The position numbers and the translations under genes are program-made. From Gammaproteobacteria bacterium (GTDB lineage: Bacteria; Pseudomonadota; Gammaproteobacteria; Pseudomonadales; Pseudohongiellaceae): a stretch of DNA of 25,199 bases. The notes under the pieces are model-generated. The model was not told the origin of the DNA. It did not search any database and saw nothing but the letters and a program-made list of their open reading frames with translations. The first letter of the stretch is position 1, and each line of letters opens with the position of its first letter. Positions 1 through 8,436 of the stretch are shown here, piece by piece. Where the stretch lies: positions 1 through 25,199 of the forward strand of contig DORE01000156.1 in assembly GCA_003514305.1 (NCBI GenBank). The letters are read 5' to 3'.

Positions 1-1
1 C

Positions 2-1249
2 ATGAATAATAAAAACGCGTCAACGTCACTCTACGCTGCGAACATTGCACAGTCAGACAAACTCAATAATGTCTGTTATGACATTCGTGGTCCAGTCCTC
101 GAACAGGCAGCGCGTCTGGAAGAGGAAGGCCAACAGATCTTGAAGCTTAATATCGGTAATCCAGCTGCTTTTGGGTTTAATGCACCGGATGAGCTCCTCT
201 ACGACGTGATACACAATTTGACTGATGCTCAGGGTTATTCCGACGCAAAAGGGCTCTACTCGGCTCGAAAAGCAGTCATGCAAGAATGCCAGCGTCAAGG
301 CATTGCTGATGTCGAAATCGATGATGTTTACCTTGGCAACGGAGTAAGTGAGCTGATCACTATGGCAATGCAAGCGCTACTCAGCGATGGCGACCAAGTA
401 TTGATCCCTGCCCCTGACTATCCGCTTTGGACTGCAGCAGTGAGCTTAAGCGGAGGGACGCCAGTACACTATTTATGCGATGAACAGTCGGATTGGTTCC
501 CAAGTTTAACGGACCTAGCGTCAAAAATTACACCTCAGACCAAGGCGCTCGTTATTATTAATCCAAACAACCCCACGGGAGCTGTTTACAGCAAAGAATT
601 ACTAACCGAGATCGTTGAACTGGCTCGCAAACATCAGCTCATCGTTTTTGCAGACGAGATTTACAGTAAGATCCTTTACGACGATGCTTGCCACATTCCG
701 ATCGCAACGCTTTGTGAAGACTTGCTTGTCGTCAGCTTTAGCGGATTGTCAAAAGCTTATCGACTGGCGGGCTTTCGCTCCGGCTGGATGGTGATCAGCG
801 GAGCCAAGCATGTCGCTCGTGACTACATCCTAGGACTAGAAATTCTAAGCAATATGCGGCTCTGCGCGAATGTTCCTGCCCAATTTGCCATACAAGCAGC
901 TCTGGGGGGCTACCAGAGCATCAATGACCTTGTCCTGCCTGGCGGACGATTACTAGAACAGAGGAATGCAGCTCATCACTTGTTAACCTCGATTCCGGGT
1001 ATAGACTGTTTCAAGCCAAAGGGAGCGATTTATCTTTTTCCAAGCCTCAGCCCAACCTCTTTCCACGTAGCAGATGACGTGAAACTTGTACTCAAGATCC
1101 TGAAGCAGGAGAAAGTGCTCCTAGTGCAGGGCAGTGCATTCAACCTAAAGGACACCAATCACCTGAGAATTGTGTTTTTACCCCGCGTTGAAGAACTAGA
1201 AGATGCGCTTCATAAAGTTGCCAGAGTGCTTGAACAGCATCGAGTTTAA
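2..1249 (+). CDS. alaA: Alanine/valine-pyruvate aminotransferase, AlaA type
   Basis: This is a PLP-dependent class I/II aminotransferase of 415 residues, predicted to make L-alanine from pyruvate with glutamate as donor in the cytoplasm. It aligns almost throughout with the E. coli AlaA family as I know it: the N-terminal NVCYDIRGPV segment, LNIGNPA, the GNGVSELI cofactor region, INPNNPTGAVYSKELL and FADEIYSKILYDD. The PLP-binding lysine is K251 in SGLSKAYR. E. coli AlaA is about 405 residues, so the extra 10 or so N-terminal residues before the conserved DKLNNV segment may be a natural extension or an early start choice; upstream sequence is outside the window. It is convergent with pdxB, with only 43 bp between the stops and no visible terminator. 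The family is clear; substrate preference is inferred from similarity. Confidence 0.93.
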   Translation: MNNKNASTSLYAANIAQSDKLNNVCYDIRGPVLEQAARLEEEGQQILKLNIGNPAAFGFNAPDELLYDVIHNLTDAQGYSDAKGLYSARKAVMQECQRQGIADVEIDDVYLGNGVSELITMAMQALLSDGDQVLIPAPDYPLWTAAVSLSGGTPVHYLCDEQSDWFPSLTDLASKITPQTKALVIINPNNPTGAVYSKELLTEIVELARKHQLIVFADEIYSKILYDDACHIPIATLCEDLLVVSFSGLSKAYRLAGFRSGWMVISGAKHVARDYILGLEILSNMRLCANVPAQFAIQAALGGYQSINDLVLPGGRLLEQRNAAHHLLTSIPGIDCFKPKGAIYLFPSLSPTSFHVADDVKLVLKILKQEKVLLVQGSAFNLKDTNHLRIVFLPRVEELEDALHKVARVLEQHRV

Positions 1250-1292
1250 AGCTCAATACCGGGAAGCTACCAAACATAGATTTACCTGAACC

Positions 1293-2420
1293 TCAATTTA
1301 AGGCAAAGCCAAGTCCCGCTAGGTAAGCAGTTGCTTGGGCGCTCGATTGACCGATAGGAAAACATTCCGAGTACTCAAGCCGAGGGGAGCACTCGGTGCG
1401 CAGTGTATTGAAAATTACACTTGCCTCACCGCGCTGAACCCCACGCTTAAAGGTATCGCTTATAGACCGCAACTGCACAGTATTAATAGCGACCTCCCAG
1501 ACCTCGTCGAGCTTGCCCGTAAGAAGCTTCAATTGTGTGCGTTCATTTGAGCGATCTGTTGCATTGGGCTCAAGGTTGTCGAGTTTAAAAAATCTTATCA
1601 AGTCTTTCGTCACCTTCTTGGCAGCTAGATGTTTAGCACGCCGGCTGTAGCCAGCAATGTGAGGCGTCGCCAAATCCGAGAGGTAGACCAATTTAGGGTC
1701 AGGATTGGGTTCTCCCTTGAAGACGTCGAGAACCAAATGTATGTCCTTACGCACCGAAAGAGTGTTTACCGCATCTTTCTCATTGAGCACTTCTCCACGC
1801 GAAGTGTTGATCAATAAGCAGTCGTTAGGCAAGCAGCAGAGGAACTCTGAATCAATAAGACCCACTGTTCTGGCGTGCCCCGACGCATTTAATGGCACAT
1901 GAAACGATACCAGATCGCAAGCTGCTAATGCCGACAAATCAACGAATTCCGAAGCGAGCAGCCCACCGCTCTCCCGCCTTGGTGGATCGCAAGCAAGAAC
2001 TTCACAGCCGAGGGCACGGAACCTTCTTAACACTTCAGCCCCAACATGACCAACACCTACCACTCCACAACACAACTCCTCAGGACGTTTACCGGTGCGA
2101 AGTAAATTCCAGCAAAATGCTGCCATCACGTAATCAGCCACTGCTGTCGCGTTAGCGCCCGCGGCTGAGGAGAATGCGATCCCAGCATCAAGCAACCACG
2201 GTAAATCGATATGATCTACCCCGGAAGTAACGGTCGCCACAAATCGAATCGATGAACCTCTTAAAAGGTGGCTGTCGACTTGAGTCACCGAGCGAACAAT
2301 CAAGGCATCTGCCTGACTTAGCGAATCCGTGTCTATTTTATGCGCTTCTACCTGCACCAACTCGTGGCCGCAAAGCAACGTTGATAGCAATGGGATGTTT
2401 TTGTCGGCTACGATTCGCAT
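1293..2420 (-). CDS. pdxB: Erythronate-4-phosphate dehydrogenase PdxB
   Basis: This NAD-dependent D-isomer-specific 2-hydroxyacid dehydrogenase of 375 residues (E. coli 378) oxidises 4-phospho-D-erythronate in the DXP-dependent pyridoxal 5'-phosphate pathway. The Rossmann motif GVGHVG lies at residues 122-127. The catalytic triad is complete: Arg208 in NTSRGE, Glu237 in KGEPNPD and His254 in TPHIAGYS, the positions I recall for E. coli PdxB. The C-terminal part (about 265-375) matches the PdxB-specific dimerisation region in length. The ATG start gives the conserved beginning MRIVADKNIP. It follows the exonuclease gene on the same strand after 55 bp and could be the last gene of that run. PdxB is essentially restricted to gammaproteobacteria, which helps place the organism. 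Confidence 0.95.
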   Translation of the reverse strand: MRIVADKNIPLLSTLLCGHELVQVEAHKIDTDSLSQADALIVRSVTQVDSHLLRGSSIRFVATVTSGVDHIDLPWLLDAGIAFSSAAGANATAVADYVMAAFCWNLLRTGKRPEELCCGVVGVGHVGAEVLRRFRALGCEVLACDPPRRESGGLLASEFVDLSALAACDLVSFHVPLNASGHARTVGLIDSEFLCCLPNDCLLINTSRGEVLNEKDAVNTLSVRKDIHLVLDVFKGEPNPDPKLVYLSDLATPHIAGYSRRAKHLAAKKVTKDLIRFFKLDNLEPNATDRSNERTQLKLLTGKLDEVWEVAINTVQLRSISDTFKRGVQRGEASVIFNTLRTECSPRLEYSECFPIGQSSAQATAYLAGLGFALN

Positions 2421-2475
2421 AAGTGAGACTCGAGCTGTGTGTTAGAGTATTTGATAGGTTGACATCATAAACTTC

Positions 2476-3447
2476 TTACTCAGCAGAGTCTTTAGTGAGC
2501 TGTGCTGCGCGTCTTATGATTTCATTGCTTTCTGTGCAACAAAATGAGTACTCAACCAAAAAGCTTCGCAGCTCATGCAGATCCGGAACGCATACGGAGA
2601 GATCTGACAGATTAACTTTCCCAAAATCTTCATCCCTGTCGGCCACCTCACAAACAATTGTCGCCAGCTTACGGCTGAGCTCAGCAGCATCCCGATTCTC
2701 TTCTAAGAGCCTGGCAAGGCGCCCTGCTCCTCTGATCTTCATCTGGGCTACTGCGTCGAGATTCTGGTAGATCTCATCAAGAGTGCTGAATTTCCGCAAC
2801 AATTGACCGGCAGTGACTGCACCTATCCCGGGAACACCTGAGATACAATCAACCGAATCTCCTGCCAACCCCAAATAATCCGGAAGTTGCTCTGCCAAAA
2901 TTCCGAACTCTTCTTTGATATGCGATCGAAATCGCCTCCTATTCCCGCTGAAATCCCATAAACAGTCCCTGTCCGTAAGCAATAGTTGCGCTAGATCTTT
3001 ATCTCTGGAAACAATCTGAATCATAGGAGGCGCCTCAAGTGTGTTCTCTGAACCCTCCTTGCGTATCCGGCTCGCGATTGTCCCTATTATATCGTCTGCT
3101 TCGTAAACTTGGCTTCGAAAGGACGAGAGGCCAAGTATGTCGCCGATACAATGACACCCCTTTAGCTGCATGCTCAGATTGTCGTCTGGCAGTTCACGGT
3201 TAGATTTGTAGTGGCCACATAAATCATGACGAAATCCACAAAATAAACTTTCATCATGCGCGATTGCTGCGAACACTGGTTGAGCCCGACTTAAGAACTG
3301 AAGTAAAAATTGGATAAAACCATAAAGCGCACTAAGGTCTTGGTTTTTTCGGTTACTGCAATGTACTTGAGTAGAAAAATGAGACTGAAATATGTATATG
3401 GACGCATCAATCAGAAACAACGATTTATCTTCACGCCCCACACCCAT
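2476..3447 (-). CDS. 5'-3' exonuclease / flap endonuclease domain protein
   Basis: This 323-residue stand-alone nuclease belongs to the family of the DNA polymerase I 5' nuclease domain and E. coli ExoIX (Xni). Such enzymes cut 5' flaps and may help process Okazaki fragments. The acidic metal-binding residues are all visible: Asp14 (LIDAS), Asp65 (AHDES), Glu116/Asp118/Asp119 (YEADD), Asp149/Asp151 (SRDKD) and Asp197/Asp200 (GDSVD). A helix-three-turn-helix DNA-binding segment follows (SGVPGIGAVTA, about 203-213), so catalysis is probably intact. It is longer than Xni (about 251 residues), mainly at the C terminus, and resembles the roughly 300-residue exonucleases of Pseudomonas relatives. 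Its ATG lies 3 bp after the tusA stop, which suggests translational coupling. Family assignment is confident; the biological role is inferred. Confidence 0.85.
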   Translation of the reverse strand: MGVGREDKSLFLIDASIYIFQSHFSTQVHCSNRKNQDLSALYGFIQFLLQFLSRAQPVFAAIAHDESLFCGFRHDLCGHYKSNRELPDDNLSMQLKGCHCIGDILGLSSFRSQVYEADDIIGTIASRIRKEGSENTLEAPPMIQIVSRDKDLAQLLLTDRDCLWDFSGNRRRFRSHIKEEFGILAEQLPDYLGLAGDSVDCISGVPGIGAVTAGQLLRKFSTLDEIYQNLDAVAQMKIRGAGRLARLLEENRDAAELSRKLATIVCEVADRDEDFGKVNLSDLSVCVPDLHELRSFLVEYSFCCTESNEIIRRAAQLTKDSAE

Positions 3448-3450
3448 CGA

Positions 3451-3729
3451 TCAATCGTCTGCTTTTTTCTTGATTACAAAGGTAAAGAGTGCGTCATTCT
3501 GCGTTGCTTCAACCAATTTATGCCCAAGATAAAAGCAAAACTTTGGGACATCCCTTTGGGTAGAAGGATCGGTTGCCAGAACCTTGAGCAAGCTTCCCGG
3601 AGGAAGATCTCTGACTTTGTTGTGTAGCAGCATGACAGGTTCCGGACAATACAGTCCTTTAGCATCGAGAATTGTAATTCGGTCAGCTTCCACTTGTGTG
3701 CTGGTTAGATCATTTCGTCCTTCGTCCAT
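3451..3729 (-). CDS. tusA: TusA family sulfur carrier protein
   Basis: This small cytoplasmic sulfurtransferase has 92 residues. It carries the TusA/SirA hallmark CPEP (Cys28-Pro-Glu-Pro) directly after LDAKGLY; the cysteine holds the persulfide passed from a cysteine desulfurase to downstream acceptors in tRNA 2-thiouridine synthesis or other sulfur pathways. The rest, including PPGSLLKVLATDPSTQRD, fits the compact two-layer fold. About 18 N-terminal residues precede the conserved start of the domain, a little longer than E. coli TusA (81 residues). The ATG has a GGAAAG-like ribosome site. It is tightly spaced with the exonuclease (3 bp) and sits near yheU and ttcA on the same strand. E. coli TusA feeds MnmA rather than TtcA, so a partnership with TtcA here is speculation. 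Confidence 0.9.
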   Translation of the reverse strand: MDEGRNDLTSTQVEADRITILDAKGLYCPEPVMLLHNKVRDLPPGSLLKVLATDPSTQRDVPKFCFYLGHKLVEATQNDALFTFVIKKKADD

Positions 3730-3804
3730 AAGCTTTCCGAATAGCTATCTCGCTCTGTGTAACCGTGCATTGGCCCCAACTATATCCCCTACGCTCAAAT
3801 CTGC

Positions 3805-4011
3805 CTAAAGAATCGAGAGCAGATTACAAGTTTCGGATGCAGTATCAAACGTTATTACAACTTCACCTCGCTCCAATTGTTTGATCACGTGTCCTACCTT
3901 GTCTTGAAAGGTATATTCAAGGGGGCCGTAATCTGATCCTTCTCTCGAAACAAACTCTTCAATGATCGCTCGAAGGGCTTCATCCGATAATTGAGTATGA
4001 GGGATTTTCAT
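3805..4011 (-). CDS. yheU: YheU family (UPF0270) small protein
   Basis: This 68-residue protein matches the UPF0270/YheU family over its whole length. It begins MKIPHTQLSDEALRAIIEEF, followed by VSREGSDYG and a predicted C-terminal helix-strand segment (VGHVIKQLERGEVVITFD) close to E. coli YheU, which reads REGTDYG at the same place. No signal peptide, membrane segment or catalytic motif is visible, and the family has no established function that I know of. It lies 67 bp after ttcA and 75 bp before tusA on the same strand and may share their transcript. Family membership is well supported; function is unknown. Confidence 0.88.
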   Translation of the reverse strand: MKIPHTQLSDEALRAIIEEFVSREGSDYGPLEYTFQDKVGHVIKQLERGEVVITFDTASETCNLLSIL

Positions 4012-4078
4012 CTTCAGAGAGACCGCATTTTTTAATCAGACTCAAATAGCTTTCTTAAGAAGAAGCCAACCAATCCAT

Positions 4079-4915
4079 TTAACCGACTTCAGTCAGATTA
4101 AGACTATTAGACTTATCTCGGCGTAACGCTTCGAGCTCCGAAAAATTAAACAGCTCTAGATCCGCGAGTTGACTTGGCGAAACATTGCAGACCGCTCGAA
4201 ATATCGTTTCAACCCGACCAGGAAATTCTTTCTGCCAAACTTTCAGCATATTCTTAACGGCTTGGCGCTGGAGGTTGTTCTGCGAACCGCATAAGTTGCA
4301 TGGAATTATTGGGAATTCTGACAGCTGTGCAAAACGTCTTATTTCTGACTCTTTACAGTAAGCCAACGGCCTAATCACGATGTTACGTTTGTCATCGCTG
4401 AGAAGTTTGGGCGGCATCGCTTTTAGCTTCCCACCATAAAACATATTGAGAAACAGCGTTTCCACGATATCGTCACGATGATGACCAAGCGCAATTTTAT
4501 TCGCACCAATTGACTCCGCGTAATTATAAAGAATTCCCCGACGTAATCGTGAGCACAGGCCACAAAAGGTTTTTCCTTCCGGGACCTTGTCCGTCACGAT
4601 GGAGTATGTGTCCTGTTCAAGTATTTTGTAGGATACCCCGAGGCGCCCCAAATAATCCGGAAGCACATGCTCAGGAAATTCTGGCTGCTTCTGATCGAGG
4701 TTCACTGCGTGGAGCTCGAAACGAATCGGGGCGTGGCGCTGGAGACTCGATAAGATATCAAGCAGTGTGTAAGAGTCTTTTCCGCCTGACATACACACCA
4801 TGATGAGATCACCGTCCTCGATCATGTTAAAGTCTGCAACGGCACGACCCACGTCGCGCCTCAAATTCTTGCGACTTCGATTAAGCTTAAAGTGATTCTT
4901 ATCTGCCGTGCTCAA
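4079..4915 (-). CDS. ttcA: tRNA 2-thiocytidine(32) synthetase TtcA
   Basis: TtcA thiolates cytidine 32 of certain tRNAs, activating the base with ATP and using an iron-sulfur cluster. From the proposed start the PP-loop SGGKDS is at residues 43-48, and the two CxxC pairs (Cys118/Cys121 in FCGLCSR, Cys206/Cys209 in PCNLCGS) that hold the cluster are intact. LGHHRDD and MFYGGK are also family signatures. The frame stays open to a GTG at 4978, but that would add 21 residues encoded inside fadA and unlike any TtcA. A TTG at 4915 gives MSTADKNHFKLNRSRKNLRR, aligning with the E. coli N terminus, and has GAGG upstream, only 14 bp past the fadA stop at 4930. I therefore use the TTG (278 residues). 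Co-transcription with fadBA is likely from the spacing. Confidence 0.93.
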   Translation of the reverse strand: MSTADKNHFKLNRSRKNLRRDVGRAVADFNMIEDGDLIMVCMSGGKDSYTLLDILSSLQRHAPIRFELHAVNLDQKQPEFPEHVLPDYLGRLGVSYKILEQDTYSIVTDKVPEGKTFCGLCSRLRRGILYNYAESIGANKIALGHHRDDIVETLFLNMFYGGKLKAMPPKLLSDDKRNIVIRPLAYCKESEIRRFAQLSEFPIIPCNLCGSQNNLQRQAVKNMLKVWQKEFPGRVETIFRAVCNVSPSQLADLELFNFSELEALRRDKSNSLNLTEVG

Positions 4916-4929
4916 GGGCCAAGTATCCT

Positions 4930-6105
4930 CTATACTCGTTCCAGCACTGTGGCGATTCCCTGGCCTAATCCAATACACATGGTCGCGAGCCCTAAGGTCA
5001 CGTCCTTTTCTTCCATATTATTCAAGAGCGCTGTTGTAATTCGTGTGCCCGAGCAGCCTAATGGGTGGCCGAGTGCAATCGCGCCGCCTCTGAGGTTCAC
5101 TTTATCCTCTGCCTCATCTAAAAGATTCAAATCTTTCATGACGGGTAAAGATTGCGCGGCAAAGGCTTCATTAAGCTCAACGCATTCGATATCGGCAATT
5201 TCCAAACGGGCTTTTTTAAGCGCCTTTTGAGAGGCAGGTACAGGACCGTAGCCCATAATCGACGGATCCACTCCGGCATAAGCCATTGACCGCACCCTAG
5301 CGCGTATTTTGACGTTCATTGACCGAGCCTTTTCCGCTGACATCAAGATCATAGCAGAGGCGCCATCTGAGATTTGCGACGAAGTGCCTGCTGTTACCGT
5401 ACCATTAACCGGATCAAAAACAGGCTTGAGTTGCGCCAAGCTCTCGAGGTTTGTATCTGGCCGAATAGTCTCATCTTGCTCAATAAGCACTTTGAAGCCA
5501 TCGGAATTGTGCCCCTCGATGGCAACTATTTCATTATCAAATCCCCCAGTAGTGCGTGCCTGCTCAGCAAGCCTGTGAGAACGCACAGCGAAAGCGTCTT
5601 GCTGCTCACGGCTGATCCCGTGCATTTTCGACAGCACTTCTGCAGTCACTCCCATCATCCAAGCTGCTTTCGCAATATGCTTTGAAGCCTTTGGATTCGG
5701 GTCAATCCCATGGGTCATGCCAACGTGGCCCATGTGCTCAACACCTCCTACAATAAACTGATCGCCGTTATCTGATTGAATCGCTGAGGCAGCAGTGTGT
5801 AGTGCTGACATCGATGAACCACACAAACGATTCACAGTTTGGGCGCAGGTAGAATGAGGCAGCACTGACATCAATGCTGCGTTACGGGCGATGTTCCAAC
5901 CTTGCTCGAGGGTTTGATTAACACAACCCCAGACAACGTCTTCAACTTCATTAGGATCTAGTTCCGGATTTCTCTCAAACAGCGAATTAATCAGGATAGC
6001 TGAGAGCTCTTCAGCACGAACATGCCGAAATGCGCCTCCTTTTGAACGGGCCATTGGCGTTCTTATCCCATCAACGATGACTGCATCTCTGGCGTGCAAA
6101 CTCAT
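4930..6105 (-). CDS. fadA: 3-ketoacyl-CoA thiolase FadA
   Basis: FadA is the beta subunit of the aerobic fatty-acid oxidation complex; it cleaves 3-ketoacyl-CoA with CoA to acetyl-CoA and a shortened acyl-CoA. The nucleophilic cysteine is Cys95 (NRLCGSS); the other catalytic blocks NEAFAAQ, GGAIALGHPLGCSG and ATMCIGLGQG are intact, so the enzyme should be active. The open frame begins at a TTG (6111), but the ATG at 6105 has AGGAG six bases upstream, so I start there (391 residues; E. coli 387). It begins 15 bp after the fadB stop, the usual fadBA order, and its 3' end adjoins ttcA. Close similarity to E. coli FadA over the full length (RSKGGAF, GVEHMGHV, SIMGYGPVPAS) makes the assignment firm. 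Confidence 0.96.
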   Translation of the reverse strand: MSLHARDAVIVDGIRTPMARSKGGAFRHVRAEELSAILINSLFERNPELDPNEVEDVVWGCVNQTLEQGWNIARNAALMSVLPHSTCAQTVNRLCGSSMSALHTAASAIQSDNGDQFIVGGVEHMGHVGMTHGIDPNPKASKHIAKAAWMMGVTAEVLSKMHGISREQQDAFAVRSHRLAEQARTTGGFDNEIVAIEGHNSDGFKVLIEQDETIRPDTNLESLAQLKPVFDPVNGTVTAGTSSQISDGASAMILMSAEKARSMNVKIRARVRSMAYAGVDPSIMGYGPVPASQKALKKARLEIADIECVELNEAFAAQSLPVMKDLNLLDEAEDKVNLRGGAIALGHPLGCSGTRITTALLNNMEEKDVTLGLATMCIGLGQGIATVLERV

Positions 6106-6120
6106 ACTCAACTCCTTGCC

Positions 6121-8262
6121 TTATTGATAAAAAGAACCGCCTGTTTTAGCCAGTTGTCTAAGTTGATCAGTCGGTTGATATAGCCCGCCTAACTCACTGA
6201 AACTGTCAGCAAGATCTACAAACTCGCCCACCCCTAGGCTGTCTAGGTAACGAAGAGCTCCTCCTCTAAAAGGAGGGAAGCCAATACCGAGAGCAAGCCC
6301 CATATCCGCCTCAACGGCCGTCCCGACAATCTTATCCTCCAAGCAGCGGACGGTTTCAAGGCACATGGCCACCATCATGCGATTTACAATCTCTTCATCG
6401 CCAAAAGGGCGCGGTTCTGGCTGTACTTTTGCGATATGTTTATCGACATCGGGGTTGGGTAGTTTTTTCGGCTTGCCTTTTTTGTCCGCCGTATATAGAT
6501 AAAATCCCTTGCCTGCCTTCTGACCAAGGTCACCGGCTTCGAAAAGCGTTTCTATGACAGAAGGAAAGCTATGCTGCATTCGCTCAAACCCTGCTGCCAT
6601 AACTCCTTGGGCATGGTACCCTGTGTCGATTCCGACCACGTCCATGAGATAAGCAGGCCCCATCGGCCAGCCGAAACGCTCCATTGCCTGGTCAATTTGC
6701 CTGAAATCGGCACCATCGTGTATCAATTGAGCAAACGCGCCGAAGTAAGGAAACAACACGCGATTCACTAAAAAGCCGGGGCAGTTGTTAACCACGATAG
6801 GGGTTTTGCCCAACTTCTTCGCATAAGCAACCGTTGTCGCTATCGTTTCCACGCTACTGGCCTTCCCGCGGATAACCTCTACAAGGGGCATGATCGGAAC
6901 CGGGTTGAAAAAATGCATCCCGCAAAAATTTTCCGGGCGCTCTAAAACGTTTGACAATTCATCCACGGAGATTGTTGAGGTATTTGTCGCAATGATTGTG
7001 TCTCCACATACAAGCCGCTCCAATTCCTGCAGCACAGACTTTTTGATAGCGGGCTTCTCGACAACAGCTTCGACCACAAAATCGACCGAATCAATACCGC
7101 TGTAATCCATTGTAGGGTGGATGTTTGATAAGGCCTTGATCATGCCATCGTTGGATAGTTTGCCTCGATTAACCTTTTTGCCCAGCAGTTTGCGGGCTTC
7201 CGACATTCCGAGATCGATGCCCTCCTGCCGTATATCTTTCATCAAAATCGGAACGCCTTTGGAAGCAGACTGGTAGGCAATACCGCCCCCCATGATTCCG
7301 GCTCCCAACACGGCAGCCGAGTTAACTTCTTTCGCTACCTTTGCTGCTTTCTTAGTCAAGCCAGCAAGAACCTGATCGTTGAGGAACATCTGCACGAGAT
7401 TTGCTGCTACTTCACCTACGGCCAAACGGGCAAAAGCCTTGTGCTCTACTTGCAATGCATCAGCTCTGTGCATCCCAGCTGCCTTTTGCATAGCAGCGAC
7501 GGCCGCAACTGGCGCCGGATAATTGCGCCCTGCCTGCGCGATTACGAGCGCTGTAGCCGTTTCAAAAGCAACATTTCGCTCAATCGGACCTAAACTGAGC
7601 GGGGCATTTTTGGCCTTACGCGTCACACGAAAGTTTAGCTTGCCTGCTGAGCACTGTAGTACAAGATCTTCTGCAGCAGCCTCCAACTTGTCACGTTCAA
7701 CGACGGCATCAAGAGCGCCCTCTTGAAAAGCCTGGCCCGCTTTGATGTGAGACCCACTGCTGATCCAGACGTTCGCATTGTCCGCCCCAATCAGCCGAGG
7801 CAAGCGAACAGTGCCACCGAAGCCAGGTATTATGCCGAGTTTAACCTCGGGGAATCCAACCACCGTTTCGGCGCATGCAACACGATAATCAGTTGCGATC
7901 GCTAACTCAAATCCGCCCCCAAGAGCGATGCCGTTGATCGCACAAACCGTCGGAAAAGGAAGATCTTCTATTGCGTTGAATACTTCGTTAGCCTCGATCA
8001 ACCAGGCCTCAATGCTGTCTTCGCTGCCAGCAAAAATGCCGGCAAATTCTGTAATGTCAGCGCCCACGATAAACCCACTCTTGCCGCTGGTGAAGATAAG
8101 CCCTTTGACATCAGACTTCGCCAGCGAAACAATGGCCTGGCTCAACTCTCCAAGAGTATGTCGATTGAATTTGTTGACTGAAGACTCTTTCAGATCAAAC
8201 TGCAATTTAGCTACGCCTGAAGGCAATAATTCAACGCTAAGCGCGGTGCCCTGAAACATCAT
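6121..8262 (-). CDS. fadB: Fatty acid oxidation complex alpha subunit FadB
   Basis: This multifunctional beta-oxidation enzyme has 713 residues (E. coli 729). The N-terminal crotonase domain (about 1-190) gives enoyl-CoA hydratase/isomerase activity and carries Glu119 and Glu139, the catalytic pair numbered identically in E. coli. The 3-hydroxyacyl-CoA dehydrogenase part begins near 310 with the NAD motif GAGIMG (316-321) and has the catalytic histidine His446 in GMHFFNP; C-terminal dehydrogenase repeats fill about 500-713. It assembles with FadA as a tetramer in the cytoplasm. The ATG at 8262 (a second ATG follows at once) has AGGAGA upstream. A sigma-70-like promoter lies about 50 bp upstream, with an inverted repeat further up that may bind a regulator. 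Confidence 0.96.
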   Translation of the reverse strand: MMFQGTALSVELLPSGVAKLQFDLKESSVNKFNRHTLGELSQAIVSLAKSDVKGLIFTSGKSGFIVGADITEFAGIFAGSEDSIEAWLIEANEVFNAIEDLPFPTVCAINGIALGGGFELAIATDYRVACAETVVGFPEVKLGIIPGFGGTVRLPRLIGADNANVWISSGSHIKAGQAFQEGALDAVVERDKLEAAAEDLVLQCSAGKLNFRVTRKAKNAPLSLGPIERNVAFETATALVIAQAGRNYPAPVAAVAAMQKAAGMHRADALQVEHKAFARLAVGEVAANLVQMFLNDQVLAGLTKKAAKVAKEVNSAAVLGAGIMGGGIAYQSASKGVPILMKDIRQEGIDLGMSEARKLLGKKVNRGKLSNDGMIKALSNIHPTMDYSGIDSVDFVVEAVVEKPAIKKSVLQELERLVCGDTIIATNTSTISVDELSNVLERPENFCGMHFFNPVPIMPLVEVIRGKASSVETIATTVAYAKKLGKTPIVVNNCPGFLVNRVLFPYFGAFAQLIHDGADFRQIDQAMERFGWPMGPAYLMDVVGIDTGYHAQGVMAAGFERMQHSFPSVIETLFEAGDLGQKAGKGFYLYTADKKGKPKKLPNPDVDKHIAKVQPEPRPFGDEEIVNRMMVAMCLETVRCLEDKIVGTAVEADMGLALGIGFPPFRGGALRYLDSLGVGEFVDLADSFSELGGLYQPTDQLRQLAKTGGSFYQ

Positions 8263-8312
8263 AGATCTTCTCCTGATTTCTGGCTTTGGTCTTGCCGCTT
8301 CTTCGGATAAGG

Positions 8313-8342
8313 ATTATACCTGCAAGCTTTTGCGCGTGACAG
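8313..8342 (-). promoter_or_regulatory. Candidate sigma-70 promoter of fadBA
   Basis: Read on the minus strand, a perfect TATAAT (8318-8313) is preceded, with an 18-bp spacer, by CTGTCA (8342-8337), which matches the -35 consensus at 4 of 6 positions. The start point would be near 8306, giving a 5' leader of about 45 nt ahead of fadB. The hexamers are seen directly; promoter activity is inferred. Confidence 0.5.
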
Positions 8343-8357
8343 GGACAATTCAACCCC

Positions 8358-8382
8358 AAAGTGTCCGCTGATCAAACACTTT
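8358..8382. promoter_or_regulatory. Inverted repeat upstream of the fadBA promoter
   Basis: AAAGTGT (8358-8364) and ACACTTT (8376-8382) are perfect 7-bp inverted arms around an 11-bp spacer. The element lies about 15 bp beyond the proposed fadB -35, centred near -64. It also lies about 55 bp upstream of the divergent deacetylase gene. Two-arm sites of this kind often bind dimeric regulators. The arms do not match the FadR or PsrA consensus I know well enough to name a factor. Confidence 0.3.
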
Positions 8383-8436
8383 CATACAAAATCAAATCGC
8401 CACTCACGGGGTTAGATAGGGTATCATTATTTTTCG

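Noticed and set aside
1250..1292. Expected bidirectional terminator between alaA and pdxB.
   Set aside because: No hairpin with a T-run is visible in the 43 bp gap.
2476..3447. Possible loss of a catalytic aspartate in the exonuclease (AHDES instead of AFDES, VDC instead of VDD).
   Set aside because: Aligned with the flap endonuclease motifs, all metal-binding acids (Asp65, Asp197, Asp200 and the rest) are present; only neighbouring residues differ.
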